This document shows, one piece after another, positions 1 through 7,690 of a DNA stretch of 10,464 bases (within the stretch, counting starts at the first letter, position 1; each line of letters begins with the position of its first letter). Made by a program: the position numbers and the translations under genes. The stretch comes from Pedosphaera sp. (GTDB lineage Bacteria; Verrucomicrobiota; Verrucomicrobiae; Limisphaerales; Pedosphaeraceae): NCBI GenBank assembly GCA_028293265.1, contig JAQGPB010000628.1, positions 1 through 10,464 of the forward strand. Reading direction: 5' to 3'. The notes under the pieces are model-generated. The model saw nothing but the letters and a program-made list of their open reading frames with translations. It was not told where the DNA came from and searched no databases.

Positions 1-1070
1 AGCACCGGACGGACGGGATAGCGGCCGCCGGTCGCAAAAGGATAAATGTGCCGAACAAAAAAGGTGCCCACGGACATGGCGATGCTGCATGCGCATGAAA
101 AAATTCCTGAAGTTATCGCGACCACTACTATCGCGGCCAGCCAGATTGGCAGAACGTGCATCACCAGCCAAAGCAACGCACCGTCGGCAACCGGCAGGTT
201 TGGATTAAGCCGGTAGGCGTACATGCCGGCAATGCCGATGACCACCGAAAAGACCATCACAATCGCTCCGGCGCAGACCATGGACCATCTCGCGCCGGTT
301 TCGCTCAGGGCGCTGTACATGCACGACCGCCGTCCCGGGTCGGCCAAGACGCTGAGTCCCAAAGTCATTATCAAGCCGAAGGTCTTCCAGGTGCCGTTGG
401 ATTCCATACCCAGAAAAGAAAAATAGGCGGGCGGAACAGCCTCGCGCAGGCTGGCGATGCCGCCGACATCGCGCAGCGCCGAGGATGTGACCACGGCGAA
501 ACCGGCCAACAGGATAATGGCCTGCAAAAAATCGGCATAGACCACGCTTTTGAAACCGCCAGGAATGGTGACGCTGGCGCTGATAATGCCGGCGGCCACG
601 ACACATTCCCGGTGCGACAGTTTCGTGACGGCAGCGAGCACGGCGGCGCCGCCGATGATCTGCAATGTCAGCCAGCATAGTTGGGAGAGGAACAAAGTGA
701 CGTTGGAGAATTCGACGACGATGCGGTTGCCGCCGTAATAAGACGCCACTTCTTCACTCAGCGTCATGAATTTGTAGCGTCGCATGACGGCGAACATCAA
801 ACCGGCCAGCAAAGTGCCCAACCCGAGGCCGATAGGATAAGCGCAGCCGGCCCAACCATGTTGATAGGCCAACCCCGATCCTCCGATGATGACTCCCGTT
901 CCAATGCAGCCGGCGGTGATGTTGCCCGTGAGCACCCAAAAGGGAAGACTGCGCCCACCAATCAAATAATCCGCCGGGTTTTTGACCCGGCGCATCCAAA
1001 ACAACGAAACCGCCAGCATCAGACATCGGTCTATGCCCACACCGATCAGGATCGCAGTTTGCGTGGTCAA
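1..1070 (-). CDS. SSS-family sodium:solute symporter (partial, C-terminus beyond left edge)
   Basis: Inner-membrane transporter of the sodium:solute symporter (SLC5-like) family, probably the uptake system for the operon's sugar. About 356 residues are visible in an open frame; the family is usually near 480 or more, so the C-terminal third lies outside. The N-terminal part reads VKNPADYLIGGRSLPFW (29-45), followed by a glycine-rich helix (GTGVIIGGSGLAYQHGW, 57-73) typical of the family. GGFKSVVYADFLQ (171-183) fits the SSS signature, and the SGIFSCACS helix (321-329) sits where the family has its TM8 sodium-site serines. The start is uncertain. TTG at 1070 keeps the whole first helix and lies 6 nt after the preceding stop in the same frame; the first ATG (1019) would cut that helix in half. 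No Shine-Dalgarno is visible. An Asp-Arg pair (14-15) inside the first helix is odd. Family assignment is firm; the substrate is inferred from context only. Confidence 0.88.
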   Translation of the reverse strand, partial: MTTQTAILIGVGIDRCLMLAVSLFWMRRVKNPADYLIGGRSLPFWVLTGNITAGCIGTGVIIGGSGLAYQHGWAGCAYPIGLGLGTLLAGLMFAVMRRYKFMTLSEEVASYYGGNRIVVEFSNVTLFLSQLCWLTLQIIGGAAVLAAVTKLSHRECVVAAGIISASVTIPGGFKSVVYADFLQAIILLAGFAVVTSSALRDVGGIASLREAVPPAYFSFLGMESNGTWKTFGLIMTLGLSVLADPGRRSCMYSALSETGARWSMVCAGAIVMVFSVVIGIAGMYAYRLNPNLPVADGALLWLVMHVLPIWLAAIVVVAITSGIFSCACSIAMSVGTFFVRHIYPFATGGRYPVRPV

Positions 1071-1076
1071 GCTGTT

Positions 1077-2435
1077 CTAAAAATATTGCATGTTCATGAC
1101 GCGGGCGAACCGCTTCAGCAACGCGGCGTGATGCCCCTCGATGACCGAGACGTGATGAGGCATGCCCAGGTGGCACAGTTCCTCGAACCATTCGCCCGGG
1201 TCATTTTTCATGCGCGCCAACGCGTTCGTGGCCATGAGATGCCGTCTGGGCCTGATGGTCTCGCCTTCGCGGGCGGTCAGGAAATATTTGCCGTCAAGGC
1301 GCCAAAGCCGGAAAACCGTGATGGGCATTTTGTCGCGAAGCGTCGCCTCGACGACGGCCGGTTTCTTGATATTGAAATGGCGGGCAATGCGCGGACCGCC
1401 CGGTTCGCCGGGCGGCGGACAGAGCGACATCGGCGCAGCGCCACCGTGCCACAAGGTAATGGTTTCCTCGTCATGCTCCAGCCAGTCGGACAGGTAGCAG
1501 CGGCCCAAGCCCAAACTTTCAACAATCCATGCTCCCAGCGCGCCATCCGCATCGCCTTCGATGGCCAACGCGCGGGCCTCGTTCGCCAACCGGGCGACAC
1601 CGAGGTAAGGCCATTGGCCGAAAGTGTTCGGCATTTCCGGCCAGCAACGGATGGTCATGGCGTCGAGATTCTCATTGTCGAAGAACGAGCGCATTGCCAG
1701 ATACAGGCGCGACGCCATCGGCAAATCTTCATCGCTGGTATCTTTATGCGGCATGCCGAGCGCCTTGACCCTGGCCACGTCCGCGGCCACGGCTTCAGGG
1801 GTCAATTCATTTACGATGTTCGCGAATTCAATGAGGCTGTAGGTTTGAATTTGCGCCCCCAGACCATGGTGAACCGCAAACGCATCGGCACTCATCGCAA
1901 CATAGCCGGGGGCTTGTCCGCCGATGATGCCCAACCGCACGGTGCGCAACCGCCGCACCGTTGCCGCCATGCGCACCGCCTCGGTGAATCGTTGCCGCGT
2001 CGCGAGCGCGTCGGGATCGCCGTTGACCAATTCGAAACTGTGTCCCATTTGCCGCAAAACGGATGCCCAGCAATGCACTCCGACCAACGAACAGGAACTG
2101 ATCATGTCGCCTTCCGGGTTCTCCGGCGTCGCCCAAAGAATCAGCGGGTCCGGCCAAAGCTGGGCCAGCGTCGGTGCAAGGCGTCCGTCACCCATCGTCG
2201 TCTGAAGCAGAACGATGGCGTTGACGCCGTGTGCTTCACAAGCGGCCATGGCCCGGCGCAGTGATGCATCATCAACGGCCTTTTCCGGCGGCTCAACGAT
2301 GGAAAATTCCGTCTGTTTCATCCAGCCACGCACCCGCTCTTCCATGCGCCGTCCCCATTCCATGTCGAATCCGGGACGCCGACGTCCAAGGAAAATGACG
2401 CCGAGCTTCGTTTGCTTATCTTTGTGGAGGCTCAT
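1077..2435 (-). CDS. L-fucose/L-arabinose isomerase-fold sugar isomerase-like protein
   Basis: 452-residue cytoplasmic protein of the FucI/AraA-like isomerase superfamily, expected to interconvert an aldose and a ketose with a divalent metal. The N-terminal domain begins with a Rossmann-like strand (KLGVIFLGRRRPGFD, 10-24) and contains the INAIVLLQTTMGDGR-type segment near 72-85. The C-terminal half carries the family's metal-site landmarks: CWPEMP (264-269, Glu267), IEGDADGAL (292-300, Glu293/Asp295), WHGG (329-332, His330) and GMPHHVSVIEGHHA (424-437, His427/428). The ATG overlaps the stop of the DUF4380-like gene in an ATGA, so it is probably translationally coupled to the mutarotase-like step. 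The paralogue is divergent enough that the natural sugar cannot be named. In this operon a sulfoquinovose or 6-deoxyhexose isomerase role is an inference. Fold assignment is fairly sure, substrate is not. Confidence 0.85.
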   Translation of the reverse strand: MSLHKDKQTKLGVIFLGRRRPGFDMEWGRRMEERVRGWMKQTEFSIVEPPEKAVDDASLRRAMAACEAHGVNAIVLLQTTMGDGRLAPTLAQLWPDPLILWATPENPEGDMISSCSLVGVHCWASVLRQMGHSFELVNGDPDALATRQRFTEAVRMAATVRRLRTVRLGIIGGQAPGYVAMSADAFAVHHGLGAQIQTYSLIEFANIVNELTPEAVAADVARVKALGMPHKDTSDEDLPMASRLYLAMRSFFDNENLDAMTIRCWPEMPNTFGQWPYLGVARLANEARALAIEGDADGALGAWIVESLGLGRCYLSDWLEHDEETITLWHGGAAPMSLCPPPGEPGGPRIARHFNIKKPAVVEATLRDKMPITVFRLWRLDGKYFLTAREGETIRPRRHLMATNALARMKNDPGEWFEELCHLGMPHHVSVIEGHHAALLKRFARVMNMQYF

Positions 2436-3379
2436 ATTTTTTCGAGAACCGGCTTGAGGAGTGCGTCAAGCGACTCCTCGGAATTGGGATCGAGGGAGCC
2501 GGGGGCATCGTGCAATTCCCAGCGTTCGACATGCTCGACGCTCTGTTGTGAATTCACCTGCACGAGCGGACTCAAGGATTCCAACTCCAGCATCTTTTCG
2601 TTGGTAAACGTTTCGAAATTGCATCCCTCGTCCGGATAAACCGCCGATGGTTCCCACGGATAGTGTTTAACAAAAAGAACTCCGTTGACGAGATAGCCGC
2701 ACCAGCCGGGTTGATGCGCCAGCCCGATTTTGGTGGGTCCACAAGCGGCATCTTGTCGCAACAGCAGATAACGCCGACCGAAGTGCCATCGCCGGTCACT
2801 CATGTCTGTGTAGGGCCAGAGTACCAATTTGCGATTTGGCAGCAGATCGCGCGGATGCTCGCCCAAGGGAGGTTGCGGCACGATGGCCACGCCGCCAGCC
2901 GTCAGGACAGTAAGCGCCCAGAGGGCAAATTGGGCGGGAGCCGCTGCAAGGCGCGTGACCCGGTGAAGAAGCGTCACGCCTGTGCCGGTGGGATCAAGGG
3001 TGATTTCGATTTGCTTTTGAACACCGGAGGCTTGCTCAGGCGGGGAAGTCAGCATCACTTTCAACTCGCCCGTTTGCTGCCACGCGACCGGTGAGTTATC
3101 CGGGCAATAGGTGATTGCCCGGTCTTCCGGAGCGAGCCAGAGACGGTGGCCTCCGCGACTCTTCCAGACCGGTTCGCCGGTGGTTCCGGTTTGATCCTCG
3201 AAAATCTTGAATGGGTTGAAACCGCCCAGTTTCGTGTAAGAAAGAATTCGCGGGCCGACATCGAGCGTGATGATCAACTCCGCCGTGCCGTTGCACAGGC
3301 GAAGGTTGTTTGTCCAGCCGTTGAAAGGGACAATATCAATTCCTGCGCCCGGTGTTTTCAAAGATTGATTGGGAATCAT
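2432..3379 (-). CDS. DUF4380-like protein, galactose mutarotase fold
   Basis: 315-residue protein recognised as a DUF4380-like member of the galactose-mutarotase/beta-supersandwich superfamily. Conserved-looking blocks are GWTNNLRLCNG (21-31), VGPRILSY (41-48), SRGGHRLWLAPED (74-86), LVLWPYTDMSD (185-195), GCNFETFTNEKMLELESLS (252-270). No signal peptide is evident, so it is probably cytoplasmic. Aldose 1-epimerase-type activity (anomer interconversion before isomerisation) is plausible but unproven for this family. The reading frame is open upstream to 3682, but that extension lies antisense-free inside the aldehyde dehydrogenase gene and is Arg-rich, non-family sequence. The ATG at 3379 is preferred because the recognisable domain starts right after it, a GGAA lies 4 nt upstream, and it overlaps the dehydrogenase stop as ATGA. 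The end overlaps the isomerase ATG in the same way. Confidence 0.85.
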   Translation of the reverse strand: MIPNQSLKTPGAGIDIVPFNGWTNNLRLCNGTAELIITLDVGPRILSYTKLGGFNPFKIFEDQTGTTGEPVWKSRGGHRLWLAPEDRAITYCPDNSPVAWQQTGELKVMLTSPPEQASGVQKQIEITLDPTGTGVTLLHRVTRLAAAPAQFALWALTVLTAGGVAIVPQPPLGEHPRDLLPNRKLVLWPYTDMSDRRWHFGRRYLLLRQDAACGPTKIGLAHQPGWCGYLVNGVLFVKHYPWEPSAVYPDEGCNFETFTNEKMLELESLSPLVQVNSQQSVEHVERWELHDAPGSLDPNSEESLDALLKPVLEKI

Positions 3380-4797
3380 ATTCCGAGTGACACATGTCTG
3401 GTTTCGAGGAAGGCATCGAGCCCTTCGCTTCCCAACTCGCGCCCCCAACCGCTTTGCTTGACGCCGCCAAACGGGCAGTTGCTCGTGGACGGGACGGCGT
3501 CGTTCAATCCGATGGTGCCGGCTTCGAGCGCTTCCATCAGCCGGAACGACCGGCTCAGATCTTTCGTGAAAGCATAGGCGCAAAGGCCAAAGGGCGAGGC
3601 GTTGGCCCGCTTGATGGCCTCTTCTTCGGTGTCGAACGGACACACCGGGGCGACCGGCGCGAAAGTTTCCTCGCTCATGCATTGCGCCGCGTCGGGAACG
3701 TCCGCGAGCACGGCGGGTTCAAGAAACCAGCCTTTGCATTCAAGCCGCTTTCCGCCGCACAACAGCCGCGCGCCGAGACGAGTGGCGTCCTGGATATGTT
3801 CCAGGGCTTTGGCCAGGCCTTCTTCGTTGATGAGCGGGCCGATTTGCACGCCGTCTTCAAGCCCGTTGCCGACTTTCAACGCACGCGTTTGCTGGACAAA
3901 TTTTTCGAGGAACTTCGCGTAGATGGAACGCTGCACGTAGATGCGATTGGCGGCGATGCAGGACTGGCCGGTGTTGCGGAACTTGGTGATCATCGCGCCG
4001 GCGACCGCCGCATCCAGATCGGCATCTTCGAAAACCAACACTGGCGCATGGCCGCCCAGTTCCAACGACAATGGTTTGATGCCCGTTGCCGCGCCGCGGA
4101 TGAGCGTCTGGCCCACTTCGGTGGAACCGGTGAATGTGATTTTGCGGCAAAGGGGATTATCTAGAAATTCCTGCGCAATCTCACTGGCGCGACCAGCGAC
4201 GAGTTGAAACACGCCTGGGGGCAGTTTCGCCGCTTCGGCGCATTCGGCAAAAGCCACCGCGCACAAGGGCGTGGCGCTCGCCGGTTTCAAGATCACCGGG
4301 CAACCGGCGGCCAGCGCAGGCGCAATTTTGCGCACGGCCAGCACCAGCGGGAAGTTCCACGGACTGATCGCACCGACCACGCCCACCGGCGCCTTGATTA
4401 TGAGATGCCGCTTGCCGTCCACCTGATGCGGCACCATGCGGCCATACGCGCGCCGCGCTTCTTCCGCGAACCAGCGCAGATGATCCACGGACATCGCGAC
4501 TTCGCCGAGGCTTTGCGCGAGCGGCTTGCCATTTTCCAGAGTGATGGTGCGGGCTATTTCATCACGGCGGCGTTCGAGTTCGTCAGCGATTTTTTTCAAG
4601 TACTCGCCGCGCGCCTTGCCGGTGAGCGAACGCCAGCCCTGAAAGGCGGCCTGTGCGGCGGTGATTGCCTGCGCCACGGCGGCGCGTTCCACGGTGCAGA
4701 CTTCGGCAAATGGTTCGCCAGTAGCTGGATTTGTGACCCGAATGACGCCTTGCGTCTGCACCCATTGGCCGTTGAGATAGAGCGGATGCGACTTCAT
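3376..4797 (-). CDS. NAD(P)-dependent aldehyde dehydrogenase, succinate-semialdehyde dehydrogenase (GabD)-like
   Basis: 473-residue aldehyde dehydrogenase superfamily enzyme, closest by eye to GabD-type semialdehyde dehydrogenases; it oxidises an aldehyde to an acid in the cytoplasm. The active site is complete: SPWNFP (145-150, Asn148), GSTEVG (224-229) of the cofactor fold, LELGGH (245-250, general base Glu246), NTGQSC (275-280, nucleophile Cys280) and EETFAP (376-381). Arg156, after the NFP motif, matches the Arg that GabD-like enzymes use near the substrate acid group. At the C-terminal substrate loop the sequence is [17 protein letters not shown] (429-445), differing from the GxNR/TG pattern of classical GabD. 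Here it probably oxidises the three-carbon aldehyde left by the transaldolase (sulfolactaldehyde or lactaldehyde; inference). A longer in-frame start exists at 4818, but ATG 4797 gives an ATGA overlap with the transaldolase stop and the usual family N-terminus. Confidence 0.93.
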   Translation of the reverse strand: MKSHPLYLNGQWVQTQGVIRVTNPATGEPFAEVCTVERAAVAQAITAAQAAFQGWRSLTGKARGEYLKKIADELERRRDEIARTITLENGKPLAQSLGEVAMSVDHLRWFAEEARRAYGRMVPHQVDGKRHLIIKAPVGVVGAISPWNFPLVLAVRKIAPALAAGCPVILKPASATPLCAVAFAECAEAAKLPPGVFQLVAGRASEIAQEFLDNPLCRKITFTGSTEVGQTLIRGAATGIKPLSLELGGHAPVLVFEDADLDAAVAGAMITKFRNTGQSCIAANRIYVQRSIYAKFLEKFVQQTRALKVGNGLEDGVQIGPLINEEGLAKALEHIQDATRLGARLLCGGKRLECKGWFLEPAVLADVPDAAQCMSEETFAPVAPVCPFDTEEEAIKRANASPFGLCAYAFTKDLSRSFRLMEALEAGTIGLNDAVPSTSNCPFGGVKQSGWGRELGSEGLDAFLETRHVSLGI

Positions 4798-5441
4798 TGT
4801 TTCGGCACTTTTTTCCAATCGTTCAAAAACATCTCGATGCCGATGTCGGTGAGCGGGTGATTGTAAAGTTGTTCAAGGATGTCGTAACTCATCGTGCAAA
4901 TGTCGCACCCCGCCAATCCCGCCTCCAGCACATGCAATGGATGCCGCACGGCGGCGACGATGATTTCGGTTTTGTATCCGTAGTTGGTGTAGATGGTCTT
5001 GATCTGGCGGGCCAGGTCCATGCCGATGTGGCCGATGGTATCAAGCCGGCCAACAAATGGGCTGATGTAAGTGGCCCCGCATTTGGCCGCGAGCAACGCC
5101 TGCAACGGAGAAAACGTCACGGTGACATTCGTCTTGATGCCTTCGGAGGAGAGCTGCTTGACGGCCTTCAACCCCTCTTTGGTAATGACAATCTTCACAA
5201 CCGCGTTCTTGTGAATCTTGGCCAGTTGCCTTCCTTCGGCGACGATTTCGTCAGCCTTGAGACCAATGGTTTCCAGGCTGATCGGGCCATCCACGATCTG
5301 GCAGATTTCACGATAAACTTCCTCTGGACGCCGCCCGGTCTTGGAAACATGGGTCGGGTTCGTCGTCACTCCGTCAATGATTCCCCACGAGTAGGCTTCC
5401 CTGATTTGCGCGACGTCCGCCGTATCAATAAACAATTTCAT
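4794..5441 (-). CDS. Transaldolase of the FSA/TalC family
   Basis: 215-residue (beta/alpha)8 enzyme of the small transaldolase/fructose-6-phosphate aldolase family, full length for it. Landmarks are FIDTAD (4-9, Asp6), GVTTNP (24-29), VVKI with Schiff-base Lys83, [16 protein letters not shown] (104-119), SPFVGRLD (127-134) and [17 protein letters not shown] (162-178). With E. coli FsaA aligned at a constant offset of two, Glu57 replaces FsaA Gln59 and Phe129 replaces Tyr131. Both changes are the transaldolase state, so dihydroxyacetone transfer is more likely than free aldol cleavage. Ala164 replaces the Ser166 of the FsaA phosphate-site region, while Arg132 is kept. KIVIT (84-88) replaces the usual KIPMT. 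In this operon it would split a ketose by moving its three-carbon head to glyceraldehyde 3-phosphate. The start codon lies 3 nt after the upstream gene's stop. The donor ketose is unknown. Confidence 0.93.
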   Translation of the reverse strand: MKLFIDTADVAQIREAYSWGIIDGVTTNPTHVSKTGRRPEEVYREICQIVDGPISLETIGLKADEIVAEGRQLAKIHKNAVVKIVITKEGLKAVKQLSSEGIKTNVTVTFSPLQALLAAKCGATYISPFVGRLDTIGHIGMDLARQIKTIYTNYGYKTEIIVAAVRHPLHVLEAGLAGCDICTMSYDILEQLYNHPLTDIGIEMFLNDWKKVPKQ

Positions 5442-5444
5442 GAA

Positions 5445-6422
5445 TTAATTCTTAATGTTTTTTGGTTTTGGAAAATTGGCAAAGTTTTTCGCCGCCCGGC
5501 CTTCGAGCACGGCAATCACGTCCTGGCATACCGCCGCCGTGACACGTTGCTGCGCTTCACGGGTGAAGGCGGCGATATGCGGCGTCAGGATTACGTTCTC
5601 CATTTCAGCGAGGGGACTGCTGGCCGGCGGTTCCTGCTCGCGCACGTCCAGCGCCGCGCCGGCGAGGCGGTTTTCCTGGAATGCGCGCAGCAAACCCGCT
5701 TCGTCCACAACTTCGCCGCGGGCGAGATTCAGGAAGAATGCGCCCGGTTTCATCCGGCAAAACCGGTCGTAGTTGAAGAAGTGTTTCGTTTCCGGCGTGA
5801 GCGGCATGTGACACGAAACGAAATCAGCCTGGCTGAACAAAGCATCCAGTTCCAGCAAGGCCGCATGTGTTTCCGTGACCGAGACGGCGTCAGGACTTAC
5901 ATACTTGTCGTGCGCGATTATGTTCATCCCCAAGGCGCGGGCGCGCAAGGCGGTCAAAACACCGATGCGGCCCAGACCGACGACGCCGAGTGTCTTGCCA
6001 TAGAGTTCTGTCCCCATGAACCGTTGCCGTTCCCAACCGCCGCCCCGCGCATGCCGGTCCGCGGCGGGAAGTTTTCGCGCCAGCGCCAGCATCATCGCGA
6101 GGGTGAGTTCCGCCACGGAAATTGAATTTTGATCCGGCGTGCTGACCACGACGATTCCCGCAGCGGTGGCCGCGCTGACGTTGACATTGTCCAAACCGGC
6201 GCCCGCCCGGCCAATGACCTCCAATTTTGGGCCTGCCGCAATCAATTCGGCGGACACGCGGGTTTGATTCCGCACGATCAACGCACGGCAGTTGGGAAGC
6301 AACGCCTTGAGTTTTTCCTCGGCTTTCCAAAGCCCGGGATCAATCATCACGGCGAACCTGGCTTTCATTTCCTCGACAGCGGGTCCGCCGATGTTTTCTG
6401 CAATCAAGATTTCCGGACTCAT
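5445..6422 (-). CDS. D-isomer-specific 2-hydroxyacid dehydrogenase (SerA/hydroxypyruvate reductase-like)
   Basis: 325-residue NAD(H)-dependent dehydrogenase that interconverts a 2-hydroxyacid and a 2-oxoacid. The order is typical: split catalytic domain (1-about 100 and the C-terminal tail), Rossmann domain with GVVGLGRIG (146-154), and the catalytic triad Arg235 (NLARGE), Glu264 (REQEPP) and His282 (TPHIAA). The substrate-loop segment GRAGAGLDNVN (71-81) is phosphoglycerate-dehydrogenase-like. It lacks the regulatory ACT domain of long SerA proteins, so a catabolic role fits better than serine synthesis. Its gene lies between the exporter gene (21 nt) and the transaldolase gene (3 nt). In context it could oxidise the acid made by the aldehyde dehydrogenase, for example sulfolactate or D-lactate; known (S)-sulfolactate dehydrogenases belong to this superfamily. 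Substrate is inference; family is sure. Confidence 0.93.
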   Translation of the reverse strand: MSPEILIAENIGGPAVEEMKARFAVMIDPGLWKAEEKLKALLPNCRALIVRNQTRVSAELIAAGPKLEVIGRAGAGLDNVNVSAATAAGIVVVSTPDQNSISVAELTLAMMLALARKLPAADRHARGGGWERQRFMGTELYGKTLGVVGLGRIGVLTALRARALGMNIIAHDKYVSPDAVSVTETHAALLELDALFSQADFVSCHMPLTPETKHFFNYDRFCRMKPGAFFLNLARGEVVDEAGLLRAFQENRLAGAALDVREQEPPASSPLAEMENVILTPHIAAFTREAQQRVTAAVCQDVIAVLEGRAAKNFANFPKPKNIKN

Positions 6423-6443
6423 GGGTTTGTTTTGGCGGACAAT

Positions 6444-7649
6444 TTACGAAATATGCCGCAGTTTGATAAGCCCCAGGACGGCCACGGCAATCACGAGCGC
6501 GGTCGCAAGCCCCGCAGCAAATGGCCGCCAACCTGTTTTTTTCATGTCGGCGAATTTTGTCTCCAGGCCGACACCTGCCATGCTCAGGGTAATGAGAAAA
6601 CTGGCACCCCATTGGGCGGCCTTCGCCACGCTGTAGTCGCGTTCAATGTGCGACACGCCGGCCGCGTGCGGCAGATGCACGGTCAGGTCAGGCAGCCAGC
6701 CCAGTGTTTGCAGCAACGCCAGCATCAGGAATCCGAGCACAAATTTTGGGAACAGCGAAAAATAATTGATGCGCCCGCTGTGGCCGCCCTGCTGCTTTTG
6801 CGCTTGGTTGCGCGCGTAGATCAGGCCAATCACGAACACCACCGGCGCGAGCAGGCAGACGCGGGACATTTTGACAATGGTGGCCGTTGCTCCCGCGCTT
6901 TCGCTGTAGGCAAAGCCGGCGGCAACCACTTGCGGCGTCTGATGGATGGCCAGTCCCGCCCAGATCCCGAAAGCCTGGTCGCTGAGCATCATCAAATGCG
7001 CGAGCACCGGCAGGGTAAACATGGCGACCAATCCAAGCAATGTCACCGTCGCCACGCTAAACACCACGTCCCCCTCCTCTGCTTCAATCACCGGCGCAAC
7101 CGCAACAATTGCCGTGCCCCCGCAGATGGCGGTGCCGACTCCCAGCAAGGTGCCCAGCTTGCTTGACAAGTTAAGCCGGCGGGTTAGAAACCACATCAGC
7201 GCCAGCGCCAGGCCGATTTCAAAACAACTCATCGCCATTCCCACGAATCCCAGCCGCAGAATATCGAAAAAGTTCAGCCGTGCGCCGAGGAGGATGATGC
7301 CCAGCGGCAGCACTTTCTTGATGGAAATCTTGATGCCCGGCTGAAACTGTTTCGGCAGCACCCGGATATTGCTCAAAACCATTCCAAGGACGATGGCCAT
7401 CATCACGGGTTCCAGGGGATGCCGGCCTCCCGCAAGAGTGAACGGCCAGAAGGGCAAGGTGCTCAGCCACATTGCAGACAAGGTCAGGCCGAGACACAAC
7501 GACAAACCCCAAACTGCGGAATGGGTCGTCGCCGGTGACAGTTTCTTGCTGGCCGGCAAAAATGATGTGTCCGGCACACCTTCCATCCAGGCCAGATGTT
7601 CCGCCCATGAATATTTTGAATCCGCTTCAGTTGCTGAATTGGGTTCCAT
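6444..7649 (-). CDS. YeiH/UPF0324 family putative sulfate/anion exporter, membrane protein
   Basis: 401-residue polytopic inner-membrane protein of the YeiH (UPF0324, 'putative sulfate exporter') family. Hydrophobic segments alternate along most of its length, and the family core is clear: GVGTAICGGTAIVAVAP followed by VIEAEEGDVVFSVATVT, then GIWAGLAIHQTPQVVAAGFAYS and the TIVKMSRVCLLAPVVF helix. About 45 residues before the first helix are extra compared with E. coli YeiH (349 aa) and contain SWAEHLAWMEG. Family members have been linked to sulfonate-degradation loci as candidate sulfate or sulfite exporters, but activity is poorly proven. Here it may expel the acidic end product of the pathway. 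The start is uncertain: a further in-frame ATG at 7712 overlaps the repressor stop by 22 nt, but the extra 21 residues use rare TTA and AGA codons, so 7649 is chosen. Neither has a Shine-Dalgarno. Confidence 0.88.
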   Translation of the reverse strand: MEPNSATEADSKYSWAEHLAWMEGVPDTSFLPASKKLSPATTHSAVWGLSLCLGLTLSAMWLSTLPFWPFTLAGGRHPLEPVMMAIVLGMVLSNIRVLPKQFQPGIKISIKKVLPLGIILLGARLNFFDILRLGFVGMAMSCFEIGLALALMWFLTRRLNLSSKLGTLLGVGTAICGGTAIVAVAPVIEAEEGDVVFSVATVTLLGLVAMFTLPVLAHLMMLSDQAFGIWAGLAIHQTPQVVAAGFAYSESAGATATIVKMSRVCLLAPVVFVIGLIYARNQAQKQQGGHSGRINYFSLFPKFVLGFLMLALLQTLGWLPDLTVHLPHAAGVSHIERDYSVAKAAQWGASFLITLSMAGVGLETKFADMKKTGWRPFAAGLATALVIAVAVLGLIKLRHIS

Positions 7650-7690
7650 GGGGTAATTGATCGGCTTGAAAATTTCGTTGGCTCTGGAGC

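Noticed and set aside
681..2264. Long plus-strand open frame of 527 codons
   Set aside because: It is antisense to the symporter and the isomerase, has no recognisable domain and is rich in Arg, His and Gln, as expected for the shadow of GC-rich genes.
3380..3682. N-terminal extension of the DUF4380-like gene
   Set aside because: The extra 101 codons lie within the aldehyde dehydrogenase gene in another frame and encode Arg-rich sequence foreign to the family; the ATGA overlap start at 3379 is better.
4797..6125. Plus-strand open frame of 442 codons
   Set aside because: Antisense to the transaldolase and hydroxyacid dehydrogenase, which both have complete family motifs; no domain or start signal of its own.
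6129..7166. Plus-strand open frame of 345 codons
   Set aside because: Antisense to the dehydrogenase and YeiH genes, with low-complexity polar composition.
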